From Macrosoma leucophasiata (Eukaryota; Arthropoda; Insecta; Lepidoptera; Hedylidae): DNA of 64,000 nucleotides. A model generated the notes under the pieces. That model ran no database searches. It saw only the letters and a list, made by a program, of their open reading frames with translations, and was not told the origin of the DNA. The stretch spans positions 2,790,001 to 2,854,000 of the forward strand of contig JAWQUS010000002.1 of assembly GCA_036365455.1 (NCBI GenBank), read 5' to 3'. Below, in pieces: positions 9,001 through 19,281 of this stretch. The translations under genes were made by a program, and so were the position numbers. Within the stretch, counting starts at the first letter, position 1; each line of letters begins with the position of its first letter.

Positions 9001-12000
9001 ACATATGTATATACACACATATAAATACCTACATGTTATTAGTATATGAATAAATGATAAAAATAACTTATCGTAGCCGAACGCGCCGAAGGAGCCGAAC
9101 GAGCTGAATTTTAGAATTATTTCTATGAAATCGTATGAAACTTCGCACGCTTGCCCGCGCCGATTCTTCCGAATCGGCAGAATCCAAAAAATCAAAGACG
9201 GCCGCATGAGCCGGCCGTCTTGGCCGGCTGAATGAAACGTAACTTAAATCTAAGTGGGACTTAAAAGTCATTTGTCACTATAACATACATGCAAACGACA
9301 AAGATGGCTTAAGTTTTGAGTATTCGGCAATGAGTTTCATAGCAGTGAGTTTTTTAACCTTCTTCACACGCCTCTCTGGATACATTAGCAAGATTAGTCA
9401 GCCGGAAGTGTACAATACCCTGGCATCCGACCGACCACTAGGGTTACCACCTCTTAGCTGTCTAAATTCGGGAGAAAAAAAAACATTGATTATAAACTTT
9501 TTATTTTATTTTGAATTAATAACAACATAGAAATAATTAATAGAAAAAATTAATTAAAATACGACACAATTGCGAATACGAACGAATGGAACTCATAACA
9601 AACAAATTTAATGAGGAACGAACATGAGTGAGACAAAGACGACGCAATCTCTCACGTACGTGGCTCAGAAAGAGACAATAAAATAAAGTAGGTATAGGTC
9701 GCGCCACGTAAAAAGAACGCTGGAAGAAAGTAGAAGGGATGTGTTCGCGCATCGGTACACTCGCGCACGAAAGTACTAGCCCTATTGGTTTATTTTTGAT
9801 CTAGCTTTCGCTTGCGGTTTCGTGTATTGGTAGGCAGATTGAAAACTATATTACATAGAATAACATAAAATGAAATAAATACACATGACGCGCAGCTTGA
9901 CCGCCAGCGTTCTTTATACCTGGCGCGACCTATACCTGCACGCACGCAAATCAGTTTATACGAAACCAGCTACCCACTGGCGAGTAGTGGCATCAGTGGC
10001 ATCAGTGGCGAGAAGACTGCAAGAATGCTGTCGAGAATTAACGCCGCTCTTAGCCATTTCGACATCAGGTGTCATTGCTTTTGAACAACTTGTTATTACG
10101 GGCGAATTTAGTATATTTTAAATACCTTCCGGGAGACGGGAGATTTTAATTTTCAGAGCTCGAATCCGGGAGACTCCCGGAATTCCGGGAGAGGTGGCAA
10201 CCTTACCGACCACGATACTCGTTTAAAGTCGGGCTATTGTAGTTTGGATTTCTATTTGGGGCAATAGAGGTATTCAGTTAAAGGAAAATATATCTTTCTA
10301 GCGGCCCGCATCGGCTTTGCACGGGTGCAATTTAGGAACAAACTTATTTTTTTTTTTATGAAATGGAAGTGGGAATCAAGCGTGCAGTTCACATTGATGT
10401 TAAGTGATGATTGCAGCCTATAGACACCCACACCAAGACCAAGGTCAAAATGCAGATGCGTTACCACTCCTGAGGCCTATGGTGTAAATGCATCGGAAAT
10501 TACAGGGCCGTACATTACCACCTGACCGGAACACGATAGTGCTGAACACTACCATTTAGCGGCAAATATATTAGGTAATGCGGTGGTGCCTACGCCCTCG
10601 AGCTCCGTCACTGGAGCTCTACCACCAGTAGTATAACTATAATGATTTTTTTTATTTGTAATTAACATTTGTAGTAAAATTTTTAGAATAGATACATATT
10701 TCAGAACAAATAGACATATAGGTGCACAATATTTATAGTATGGGCGTTGTACCATTCTTCTTGCTAGGCTATTTACTACAATAGTCCGTGTTAAGAAGAA
10801 GAGTACCGCTAACATGATATTGCGAACAAAATTGAGATGTAAGCTATCCTATCTTTCAAGTTGGATCAAAATGCACACGGTGTGCAAAGTTTAATTAAAA
10901 TCGGTTAAGTGGTTAAGGAGTCCATCGCGGACATAGAGCAACACGGGCCACGGTCGCGGCGGACTGGAGGGGAGTAGCCATAGCGTTTATTACCGATACA
11001 AAACAGTCTGTCATTGGAAATGCGTGCGACACGCACACACACTACAATAATCGTCTATTACTACGAAACCCACACCTTGACTTTAACAAAATACAGAAAC
11101 AATTTCACTCACACATTTAAACACCTAGGCGACAGGTATAAGCCTGCATATGGCTATTCCCCTCCTTCCATACAAACGCTTGATTTGGTCTCTATTACAC
11201 AGACATCAATCAGTGACGTGTTTTTACACGTGCACTTGTGTGCGTAGCACGTAGAAAATACCAACCGTCGCCCATAAGAGGGGGAGGAGATTGGTGAGGC
11301 GGGGAAATCGGGCGGGACGTCAAAGTGTCCATTCTATACGTAGTATTATTACATATTATCTGGCAAAGGTTCAATCATGATTGGCGAAGGCTGGAGGCTT
11401 TATACAATCAAAATCTTGCCCTAAAAACGGTATCATTCTCAACTCGTTTTCACCGTGAAATCTGGAACAATAATGTGTAGCAAGTAACTGTGAAATTATG
11501 ATACACGAATTTAAAAATGTAATTAACAAAAATTGCAATAACATTCAAATAACTAAACATTTCCAGTACAGAGTACGGTTTGACGTTAGTTATGTATGAA
11601 GTAAATTAAAATATTCATCAAAATATTTAATTAGTGGCTAGAATCACGTAGATAAAGCTAATTACTTGACATGTGAAAGAATACAGTGACATGAGAAATG
11701 TTATTAAAACATATTAATGTTGATGTTCCGTTAAGTCTCGTATTGTTGTATATTTTGTTTTTTTTTTTTAACATGAGTGGCAAAAAGATTGCATCGCGGC
11801 ACGGCTTGATGGCATATTAAAAACTAGAGGTCTAGTTCAATATTAGTTACCTGTTTATAGTTTGTGTATCCCAGCGACAACAGAACCAATCGTTTTATCC
11901 CAATAATACATGCGAGTTTATTTATAGTATGTTAATCCTTCAAGGATCGTACGGCCACCGGCGGCGAGACACAATTGAATTTAAATTGTCATATTTTTCT

Positions 12001-15000
12001 CGTGTCTGGAGAGATTAATAATAAATAATAATAATGGCAACCCATTATACGCCCCACTGCTGGGCACGAGTCTCTCCCCTTTTTGGGGGAGGCCTGGAGC
12101 TTTCTCCACCACGCTGCTCCAATGCGGATTGGTGGAGATACGGGTTAGTGGCCAACCCGCCGTCGGATGTTTTCAAACCGCCCATAAGGCCTCCGATAAG
12201 GTTTAACGACTGCTATCTATCGATAGCAACCGGGACCGACGGCTTAACGTGCCCTCCGAAGCGCGGAAACGCGCATTTAATTTTCCACTAGTGGTGCTTA
12301 ACCTAGTAGATCGCTTATAATCTCACTCTCGCCAGCTATGGCCATTCAGGTCTCCCCCAAAAAAAAAATGCGGTGAGACTCGTGCCCAGCTGGGACGAAT
12401 CAAGGGTTGTCATTATTACACAAGTCGGCGACATGCATTGGATACCCGACGGTTTTAACCAATATGTCATTTCTATTGTCTTGTTCTCAAGGTAGCTGTG
12501 GTTGAAGTGAATTAATTTAGTATTTTAATGTTGGCAGTAATATCAGGGCATGTGGGTGTTCTAATTGAAGATCCACAATTGAAGGATACTCGACAGATAT
12601 CTGCTGCAGACAGTTGAGTAATCCCAAATTGCTGCACGCGGCCGCCGGCCGGTTGAACGACACGCGCTATCGCGATGCAGTCATGCTCCAATTTAGAATG
12701 CGTTGTCAATTGCTCTGTTTATCCGACGCGGTTTGGGAATTTGAACGGGATGGTTTTTGTCGAGTTACAGGGTTTTTTAGGTGAATCTGACTTGCGCAAT
12801 GAGCTATTTCTTTTTTTTTGGAGGAAAATGAAGTTTACTAGACATTGATTCGCAGTCGAGTATTTTAGGACACGAGTTGTTGAGATTTATTTGATTGAAA
12901 GATAATAAACGATTGTAGCTTGCATGTTGCACATAACCAGAGAATGTTTAATAATACTACACATATAATGGACACTTCGACGTCCCGCCTGATTTCCCCG
13001 CCTCACCCAACCTCCTCCCCTCTTATGGGGGACAGTTGTATTCTCTACGTGCTACGCACACAGGTGTAAATACACGTCACTGATTGATGTCTGTGTAATA
13101 GAGACCAAATTAAGCGTTTGTTTGGAATTTTGACAGAGTGTCCGCGGTGTGACATAACACATTATGCCAGTTTACAACATGAGTGATAGAAGTCCATTAG
13201 CGATACAAGGTTTGGTCCAATTGGGCACATTCTTAGCGGCATTTGCGGGGTTTTTTTTTTCTTTTTATGGCATCGCTATTACGCATATTGCCAGTGTCAA
13301 GTAAAACGATATTTCATATTTATATAAGCAGCATAAAAGTTAGTATAATCATCAAGTATAATATGTAAGTATCAAGTATATAAGTTATCAAGTATAATAT
13401 GTCAGTCAAGTGAGTTACAATCAAGTTATTCGAGTAAAGCGATGGCTACTTTACCAGAACATTTACAATGAAGTTTTGGAGGCAACCTGAAAGGTCGTGT
13501 TTTCGCACTGTTATTCTATTTCGCTATACACGGGCACTGTAATAAACCTATATCAAACAAAATGCCACCAATTTTATTCAATATAACTTAAAAATACACC
13601 AAGAAAATGAAATAAAATAAGAGCACCATACGCCTCTTTCAAGGTGCCCGCCAAAACTCATTTGCGGGGTTTGGAAATGTGATCGTCAACAGTCAGTGCA
13701 CTGGTTCCAGTATAGGGGCTCGACAGCGTAGGGACCACCGCGTTAATGAATCTATCTGGCGCCAAGTACTATCAGCACTATCGTGTTCTTGATTTTGTGG
13801 CCCCGTCATAACTATTATTAAGATAGACATAACTAGTACAGCATCTGCATTTTAACCTCTGGTTTATCGCGCATGAAAATATATTTAATATTAACGCGTT
13901 GCTCACACCAATGATGGGAGGTGGGACTCGCTTGACTTTTTAAAAATTGTTTTTTACATATCATAATTAATAGCCGTACACAATGCTGTACTTACTCCAA
14001 CGTCTTTATATGGAAGCGAGAGCTGGGTATGCAGGAAAGAGCATGAAAGTAAGTTGAACGCGGTCGAGATGAGATCTTTGCGCAAGATCTGCGGTGTGTC
14101 ACTCACCGATCGCGTTCGTAATGAAGATGTAAGAAAGAGACTTTGTGTGAATGATAGTATCGGTGTAAAAATGAAAAAAGGCATGCTCCGATGGTTCGGG
14201 CATATAGAAATAATGTCGAATGAGCGAATGACTAAACAGATATACAATGCGAATGTGGATGGTTGCAGAGGCCCAGGAAGACCAAGGCTGACCTACCATG
14301 ACCAAATAGGTCGAGTTCTGTCTGATGGTGGGGTCAAAAGTCTTAGGAATCGGCGTGCATGTATGAAGAGAATGATGAAGGTAGACGAAGCACGAGAGGT
14401 TTGTCTGAACCGGGATATCTGGCGCTCTACACTCTCTGCCTACCCCGTTAGGGACCTGGCGTGAAGATACATACATAATTAATGGAAAATCTAAATGAGG
14501 AACTGTAAGAATGGTCTCGAATACCTACATAATGCTCTCACTAGAATTCGGTACCATGATGTTATGTTTTCATGGGATTGTATTAGCCCATTATTTCTTG
14601 CACACACAAGCAGTAACATTGAATGCGAGATTAACACACCGCACAACGACTTTACTTCTACGCGTAGAACTGTCAAAACTCATACTTTACTGACAGTTCT
14701 AAGCATACTTTGCTCTAGACGTGTGTAACTCTTTACTGTTTCGAATAACTGTTCCGAAACATTTCGATGGTCCGATTGGAACACCAATACTGCTTCAAAT
14801 GCATCATTTGCATAATTTGGAACTCGAACATTATTGCTCTCTGTTTAGCGCGTTCATGTCGCTTGAGTGATTCAGTGTGACCGCATGACCGCAACCGAGA
14901 CACTTGACATTTGAAACATTTGAATCTGAATCAGTTAGCGAGAGAGCGAGATAACAATACAATATTAAGCAAGTGAGAGTGGGATCCCAAATGAGATGAT

Positions 15001-17805
15001 ATTTTGTTACTCATTCCGTTGCGCCTGTACAGTACCTTAAGCACGTAATATTAACGACTATGGCGTTTGTAAGACGAATAATTTAAGAGCGTTTTTCGTT
15101 TGCATTATTTTGCTTTTATGAGCAGAGTTGTTTGTTTTGGACTTTCGCCACAGTAGATCTTAGATCTTTGAATGTGCCAAATGTTCGAAATGATGCATAC
15201 GAAGATTCGGAACAGTTTAGTGTTTCAGATGCTAATGTTCCAATCACAAAGGTGAGACGTTTCTCCCACGCCTACTATGCTCAAAGTAAAATCGTATCGT
15301 ATTTTATCGTTGTAAGCATACTTTAAGCAAAGTATGCTAAGAACTGTCAGTATAGTATGGGTTTTGACAGTTCAAAGCGTACTTTGCTCAAAATAAAGTC
15401 GTTGTGCATGTGAATCTCTCTCTTAGGAATCGGCGTGCATGTATGAAGAGAACGATGAATGTAGATGTGGCACGAGAGGCGTGTCTGGACCGGGATATCT
15501 CCCGCTCCACACTCTGTCTACCCCGTTAGGGACCTGGTGTGAAGATACACTACATAATTATAGTAAAACACCTTTCTTTTCAGGCGGAAATGGCGTGCGA
15601 ACTCCGAAAACCATTATTCGTCCACGAGAAAGAAGCACAAGACGACTTAATAAAGATCCTCGACGAATTCGGCAACCGCCTACCACCAGTAGTGATACAT
15701 TCCTTCACGGGATCAGTGGAACAAGGCCTGAAGTACATCGAGCGGGGTTACTACCTCGGTATCACGGGGTACATCTGTAAAGACAAGTCGGATGGTGGGA
15801 TAAGGCGGTTGTTGTCGGAGAGGATCTTGCCGTTAGACAAGTTGCTGGTGGAGACGGACTCGCCGTTCATGTACCCCAATATGAGGGCTTCTAAGCTGCC
15901 GTTGCATGTTAAGGATTCACTGACTGAGAGGTGAGTATTTAGGTTAACATCATTTCGATAGCGACTTTGTGGTTTTGGCATAACTTGATTATTACTGTAG
16001 GATTCTAGGATAGGACCTAACTTGGCTAAGTTGGGGGTGCCCACGGTCCCAGTCTTGCCTGTCCAAGAGAGATTGATTCATTAATCTATTCCCTAATATT
16101 AATATAGAATTTCGGTCACGGCGGCCAACGGAGACTAGCCAACTGCGCGACAGATATTATAGTGCACAATTGTATGCGCAAATACAGGTGCACTCTCTAT
16201 TCCTTCACTGTCATAGCCCGATGGGACGGTTATCCGACACGACCGGCAAGAGATCGGGCGCAGTACCGACGGCTATACGTGCTCTCCGAGGCACGACCAG
16301 ACTCCTGGGATACTACTGGAAATTTCCTTGCAGAAAAAACCCAATAACAGATTTTCCCGACCTGGGGATCGAACCCAGGACCTCAGGCTTCACCATCGCG
16401 ATTGCGACCACTGAGCCAACGAGACAGTCAAATCCCTAATATTACTACCTACTTGTGCTTCTGTGTTCTACATACCGGTTAATTTACAAAAGGCTGATTG
16501 GTCTGTGATTTACAATGTTTAATATTACAGAATTGTTGTTGTCCTTGACGGCTGCCGTTCGGAGAGACGAACTACCCTGTTTTTGGGATGCAATTTTTTA
16601 CAAAATGCATTTGCTTAATGTATATTTGACTATTGTAGGAAAATGGAAGTGTACTGCAAAATGGCTTTCAAATTGATGAGTTACAGAATACGGCAAGGTA
16701 AGGAAAACTTGGGTGTGAGGCGATTCTTAATTATCTTTTACTGATTTTGAACTCTGGTGCTTGTGTAGATGCAACCATATTTTGATAGGCAACGTAGTGC
16801 CCAGGGTGTCCCAGAAATCAACGATAAACCGAAAACGGGTGATAGGCTAAGGCATGACAGTTATCAGAAAAATGTGAAAAAAAAAACTTTGAAAAACAAA
16901 TTGTCGTGTATTTTTAGTATTATTAGGATTTTAATTATAGACTGTAGTTTACAGAAGGGTTTTTTTTTTTTTTTATTCTCCATTTAAAGAGCTTGGTCAA
17001 AGACCATGACGCTCTATACGTTCACATGAATTACATTCTTCATTTAAAAAAAAATAATTAAACAACATTAGCTCATTGACAATTGATATAGTTGCAACAG
17101 TATTCTGGCGTCATCCGTAGTAGGATCTGCCAGGACACTGTTGCAATGTCCTATTTCTAATAAAGCCCTGCGATGAGCCTCACCTCGAACACATTCAACC
17201 AAAATATGGTATACGTCTTCCACTTTACCACATATACTACAATTAGGGGTATCAGATTGACTCATTAAGAATTTAAACTTATTAAATGGCACATGTCCGG
17301 AGCGAAGTCTCATCATTGTGACAAGTTCTTTCCTGGACAGGGCACACTCGGTTAGTGTGCCCTGTCCAGGGGGGTTAGTCATGACTACAATATAGAGGGG
17401 GAAATTACAAGAAAGTAATATTTGTGGTCTTGGGACTTGAAGGATCTGCTGCGGGTTCCTAGAATATAAGAAGTTTTCGCAAAAAATAGCGCGCATGGCC
17501 CACACCAACAATAGGACTCGTTTGTTTTTTTTTTTAATATTTTATAAGCTAATGATTTTAACTTTTATTGTCTTTAAGAACGACATTTGCCGAGTCAGCT
17601 AGTCATTACATAAAATTATATATATGCTCCAACAAATTTCAGATCCATGAACTTCGTGAACCGCTACTGCACGTTCCAACGCAACGAGCCGTGCGCACTG
17701 CCCGCCATCGTGGAGCTGATCGCCGGCTTCCTCGGGCAGAGCCCCGAGGACGTCGCGCTCGCCACCGCCTTCAACGCACTCAAGCTCTTCGGACTCAGCC
17801 AGTAA
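6009..17805 (+). CDS. tatD-like: TatD-family metal-dependent nuclease, 3' three exons (5' part not found)
   Basis: Three exons join in phase: 6009-6172, 15584-15930 and 17643-17805 (stop TAA). They give about 224 residues of a protein usually near 300. The family cuts DNA (3'-5' exonuclease or endonuclease) with two metal ions in a TIM barrel. Visible motifs are GVHPHDA, VGECGLNY (metal Glu), FVHEKEA, VVIHSFTG (His) and LLVETDSPFMYP (Asp). The C-terminal NRYCTFQRNEPCALPAI matches the usual helix region. GVHPHDA and VGECGL are closer to bacterial TatD than to vertebrate TATDN1. Splice sites are AACAG/GT, CAG/GTGAGA, TTTTCAG/GCG, GAG/GTGAGT and TTTCAG/ATC. The first exon or exons, with the N-terminal HxH, were not found in bases 1-6008 and probably lie to the left. 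The introns are full of RTE, SINE and MITE copies, and the exons are much richer in GC than the introns. Confidence 0.9.
6455..6625 (+). repeat. SINE-A, degraded 3' part
   Basis: The sequence retains GTTCTATTGGGATTTTTC, TTTGGTAATGTGCCCGG and the end GGATTACAGGCGTGAAGTTA of SINE-A. The tRNA-like head is lost. Confidence 0.65.
6830..7082 (+). repeat. LINE C-terminal and 3' end fragment
   Basis: One frame reads WNELPSEVFPRLYNMEFFK and LQRVGNS, a pattern typical of the extreme C-terminus of CR1/Jockey-type LINE ORF2. It is followed by ATCTGGTGGCCCGTCTG, CTGTCAATCC and an A-run. Only the tail of the element is present. Confidence 0.65.
7083..7945. other. AT-rich intron sequence, no gene seen
   Basis: This TatD intron stretch has only a short imperfect inverted pair (GTTTCCGTGG near 7301 and CCACGGAAGC near 7354). 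No coding pattern or recognisable repeat was found. Confidence 0.6.
7958..8130. repeat. TGCG tetranucleotide microsatellite
   Basis: About 170 bases are built from TGCG/TGCA units with scattered substitutions. The long open frames on both strands here are by-products of the repeat. Confidence 0.95.
8710..8815 (-). repeat. LINE 3' end fragment
   Basis: TTATTTATTTAATATTTTTGTG followed by AAGGCGGACATAATGCC and CATTCTCTACCAGCCAACC is a frequent 3' terminal pattern of lepidopteran LINEs, read on the minus strand. Related tails occur at 33264 and 38220. Confidence 0.5.
8893..8962 (-). repeat. S2 short retroposon, 3' end only
   Basis: Seventy bases match the S2 terminus, from GGCCTCCCCCC (minus strand) to the ATTATTATTAT tail. 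Confidence 0.75.
9691..9935. mobile_element. MITE with TAGGTCGCGCCA terminal inverted repeats, copy 1
   Basis: The left end TATAGGTCGCGCCACGTAAA is matched by an inverted right end (TACCTGGCGCGACCTATA) near 9933. A copy at 62612-62850 shares the interior, in inverted orientation: CTAGCCCTATTGGTTTATTT, GCTTTCGCTTGCGGTTTCG. The two copies define the element. No transposase is encoded. Confidence 0.75.
10300..10940 (+). repeat. CTAGCGGCCCGC repeat split by an S1 insertion
   Basis: The left end (CTAGCGGCCCGCATCGG) is at 10300. The continuation (GTAAGCTATCCTATCTTTCA, ATCGGTTAAGTGGTTAAGG) resumes at 10839, after an S1 copy on the minus strand. The order matches the unbroken copy at 3360-3552. Confidence 0.6.
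10346..10630 (-). repeat. S1 short retroposon, near full length
   Basis: The minus strand runs from ACTGGTGGTAGAGCTCCAG to TTCCATTTCATAAAAAAAA with all S1 landmarks. A plain A-run 3' end and the absence of inverted termini indicate retroposition. Confidence 0.85.
10930..11335. mobile_element. MITE end (CATAGAGCAACAC family) joined to a second repeat
   Basis: The left end CATAGAGCAACACGGGCCAC equals the terminal repeat of the complete element at 56738-57075, and the following 200 bases match it in inverted orientation. From about 11170 the sequence changes to a segment (CAATCAGTGACGTG, GAGGCGGGGAAATCGGGCGG) that recurs inverted at 12966-13112. The copy is therefore chimeric or internally rearranged. 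Confidence 0.6.
11345..12015. other. AT-rich intron sequence, no gene seen
   Basis: No coding pattern, SINE head or inverted termini were found in this part of the TatD intron. Confidence 0.6.
12020..12330 (-). repeat. S2 short retroposon
   Basis: This minus-strand copy includes GAGACTCGTGCCCAGCAGTG, GGGTTGCCATTATTATT and the upstream block CTATCGATAGATAGCAG. A further S2 3' end lies in the opposite direction at 12352-12420. Confidence 0.8.
12352..12420 (+). repeat. S2 3' end fragment, opposite orientation
   Basis: Bases read GTGAGACTCGTGCCCAGC, TGGGACGAATC and GGGTTGTCATTATTAC, the S2 terminus on the plus strand, head-to-head with the preceding copy. Confidence 0.65.
13256..13662 (+). repeat. 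400-bp dispersed repeat, copy 1
   Basis: The stretch from GGCATCGCTATTACGCATAT to CACCTTGAAAG-type sequence near 13660 is the reverse complement of 41703-42066. It includes TTATCAAGTATAATATGT repeats and AAACCTATATCAAACAAAAT. The end GGAGTTTTGGCGGGAA also appears inverted near 31192. Its class is unknown. Confidence 0.65.
13972..14473 (+). pseudogene. RTE-A fragment with target-site duplication
   Basis: This 5'-truncated RTE-A copy encodes the C-terminal RT region ([35 protein letters not shown]) and ends GTGAAGATACATA. CATAATTAAT flanks it at 13962-13971 and 14474-14483, a 10-bp target-site duplication. An early frame break separates [11 protein letters not shown] from the upstream VLTPT-coding region, because one base is missing in CGTCTTTATATGG relative to the copy at 38720. 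Confidence 0.85.
14620..15425. mobile_element. Foldback MITE with about 90-bp terminal inverted repeats
   Basis: The left arm (about 14628-14715) and right arm (about 15322-15415) are reverse complements sharing GCACAACGACTTTA, GAACTGTCAAAAC and TGACAGTTCTTAGCATACTT-type blocks. The 600-base interior has no recognised protein. It separates an RTE-A copy from a further RTE-A tail. Confidence 0.75.
15421..15553 (+). repeat. RTE-A 3' end fragment next to a TatD splice acceptor
   Basis: The last 130 bases of RTE-A (TCTTAGGAATCGGCGTGCAT through CCCGTTAGGGACCTGG and GTGAAGATACACTACAT) end 30 bases before the TatD exon at 15584. The pyrimidine tract CCTTTCTTTTCAG lies just beyond it. Confidence 0.8.
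16106..16432 (-). repeat. SINE-C (tRNA-derived)
   Basis: On the minus strand it starts with a tRNA-like head, GACTGTCTCGTTGGCTCAGT, with a B-box GGTTCGATCCCCAGG, followed by a body of about 250 bases. Only one copy is present, in the TatD intron between exons at 15584 and 17643. Confidence 0.7.
16769..16956 (-). repeat. MITE arm, inverted relative to 18240-18405
   Basis: About 165 bases are nearly identical to the reverse complement of 18240-18403, including GGCAACGTAGTGCCCAGG, GTGTCCCAGAAATCAACG and CGAAAACGGGTGATAGG. The copy is cut by the LINE fragment that follows. Confidence 0.85.
16957..17520 (-). pseudogene. LINE ORF2 C-terminal fragment with poly-A
   Basis: The minus strand encodes 147 residues ending a LINE ORF2. 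They include SRKELVTMMRLRSGHVPFNK and a C-terminal zinc knuckle (CSICGKVEDVYHILVEC), as in R1/LOA/I-type elements. A poly-A tail (T-run at 16957-16973) closes it. Inside is a 15-bp hairpin, with arms 17333-17347 and 17355-17369. The rest of the element is missing through 5' truncation. Confidence 0.8.
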
Positions 17806-17991
17806 GGACATGACTAGTCCTGGGGAACAGCGAGGTCGATCATACTTCCCTACTCGAGCTAGAGAACTTACCTCGATTATATGATGACCTGCCCCCTGAC
17901 TTGAAAGCTACTGAGTAGAGGTCTAGTTTGACAAAGACCGATTCATTTTGGGCAAGGCTCAAAATATTTTAAGGAACAAAGTACTAGTATA

Positions 17992-18405
17992 TACAGGTTG
18001 TCCCAGATATCAACGATATATCGAAAACGGGTGATAGGCCAAATCGAGCCAATTATTTAAAAAATGTGACAAAAAAAATTGACATGTATTTTTTATATTT
18101 TAAGGATTTTAAAAAATATCGGAAAATCTGACATCCTGAGATGATCTTTCAAGTCCTAAGACTACAAATATTACTTTTTGTAAATAAAAACAGTAGTAAT
18201 ATTAGTCTTAGGACTTGACTTATTTGTAGTCTCAGGAGTTCTTCCGATATTTTTTAAAATCCTAATAATATTAAAAATACACGACAAATGGTTTTTTTTT
18301 TTCACATTTTTCTGATAACTGTCATGCCTTAGCCTATCACCCGTTTTCGGTTTATCGTTGATTTCTGGGACACCCTGGGCACTACGTTGCCTATCAAAAT
18401 ATGTT
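17992..18405. mobile_element. Foldback MITE after the TatD stop codon
   Basis: Ends GGTTGTCCCAGATATCAACG and CGTTGATTTCTGGGACACCC are inverted, and pairing continues inwards over most of the element (CGAAAACGGGTGATAGGCC, AAAATATCGGAA). It contains AATAAA at 18183-18188, 378 bases after the TatD stop, so it may supply the poly-A signal. Confidence 0.8.
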
Positions 18406-18419
18406 TTTTTTAAATAATT

Positions 18420-19140
18420 TTTTTACATTTTTCTAATAACTGTCATGCATTGGCCTATCACTAATTTCTGTAGGAATGTGAACTTATTTGTCACTTTCAT
18501 TATTATCTGAAAAATAATATGAAAACGTTTTTTGGCAAGTATACATTAGAAAGATGTGTTATTATGATTTGGTCTTTGTCAAATAGTATTAATGTGGCTT
18601 CAAACCAGCGATATAATGGTAACAATATGTAAATTAAAATGGTTATATACTTGTAGAAAGTAATTAACTGTGATTTGAGACGCACAGCGTAATTTTGAGA
18701 TTATAAAAATAATATTATAATGATGCATGTGTGGAACGAAAATTTGTAAAATTGAAACATTAATTTTATTCTACCAACCGAGATATTTGTTTAATATATT
18801 TATATATTGTTACCATTATTTACAACATGTTAGAGGTGGTACATGAATATACAGGGTTAAATATATCTTACGCATAAATCGTCAAAGGTGAGTTAAGTAC
18901 GTTAAGACTAACAACTTTTATTCCATGACTTTTGCCAAAACGCAATACATCACATGTTAAGAAATAAAATCGTTTCAAATGGGACTTCTAGCACTACGTT
19001 TCATAGGATTATTTTACATACACACAGACGTCAGCTGTTTACGTAACGTGAAGTTAAGAAGTATTAGAACTGCAAAATATATTTATAAGTTTTGGATGGT
19101 AAAAATTTTTTTGAAAAAGTTGTGTTACAAAAGTGTTATC
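18420..19140. other. AT-rich sequence, no gene seen
   Basis: After a partial repeat of the MITE end (to about 18475), nothing recognisable was found before the TTATTCATAAACG MITE. Confidence 0.55.
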
Positions 19141-19141
19141 C

Positions 19142-19281
19142 TCTTATTCATAAACGTATTTTAGCTAAAGTGTTGCTAATCTCTGCTTTGTCCTTTTCTA
19201 TCCTGCACATTTGACAATGCAACTGACAAAGACAAAGCATTCTATAGCTAAAATGTATCTAATGTACGTTTATGAATATGG
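19142..19281. mobile_element. MITE with TTATTCATAAACGTA termini
   Basis: Left end CTTATTCATAAACGTA and right end TACGTTTATGAATA are inverted. The interior ACAAAGACAAAGCATTCTAT recurs at 37646-37785. The left breakpoint of the 4.39-kb tandem duplication falls inside it at 19170/19171. Confidence 0.8.

Larger units (their letters stand above)
11170..13112. repeat. Inverted repeat arms of about 150 bp around a 1.6-kb spacer
   Basis: Bases 11170-11325 and 12966-13112 are reverse complements with moderate divergence. Shared blocks include CATCAATCAGTGACGTG, GTGCGTAGCACGTAGA and CGGGGAAATC. The spacer holds S2 copies and AT-rich sequence. The arms may be the ends of one large foldback element or two separate insertions. 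Confidence 0.6.
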
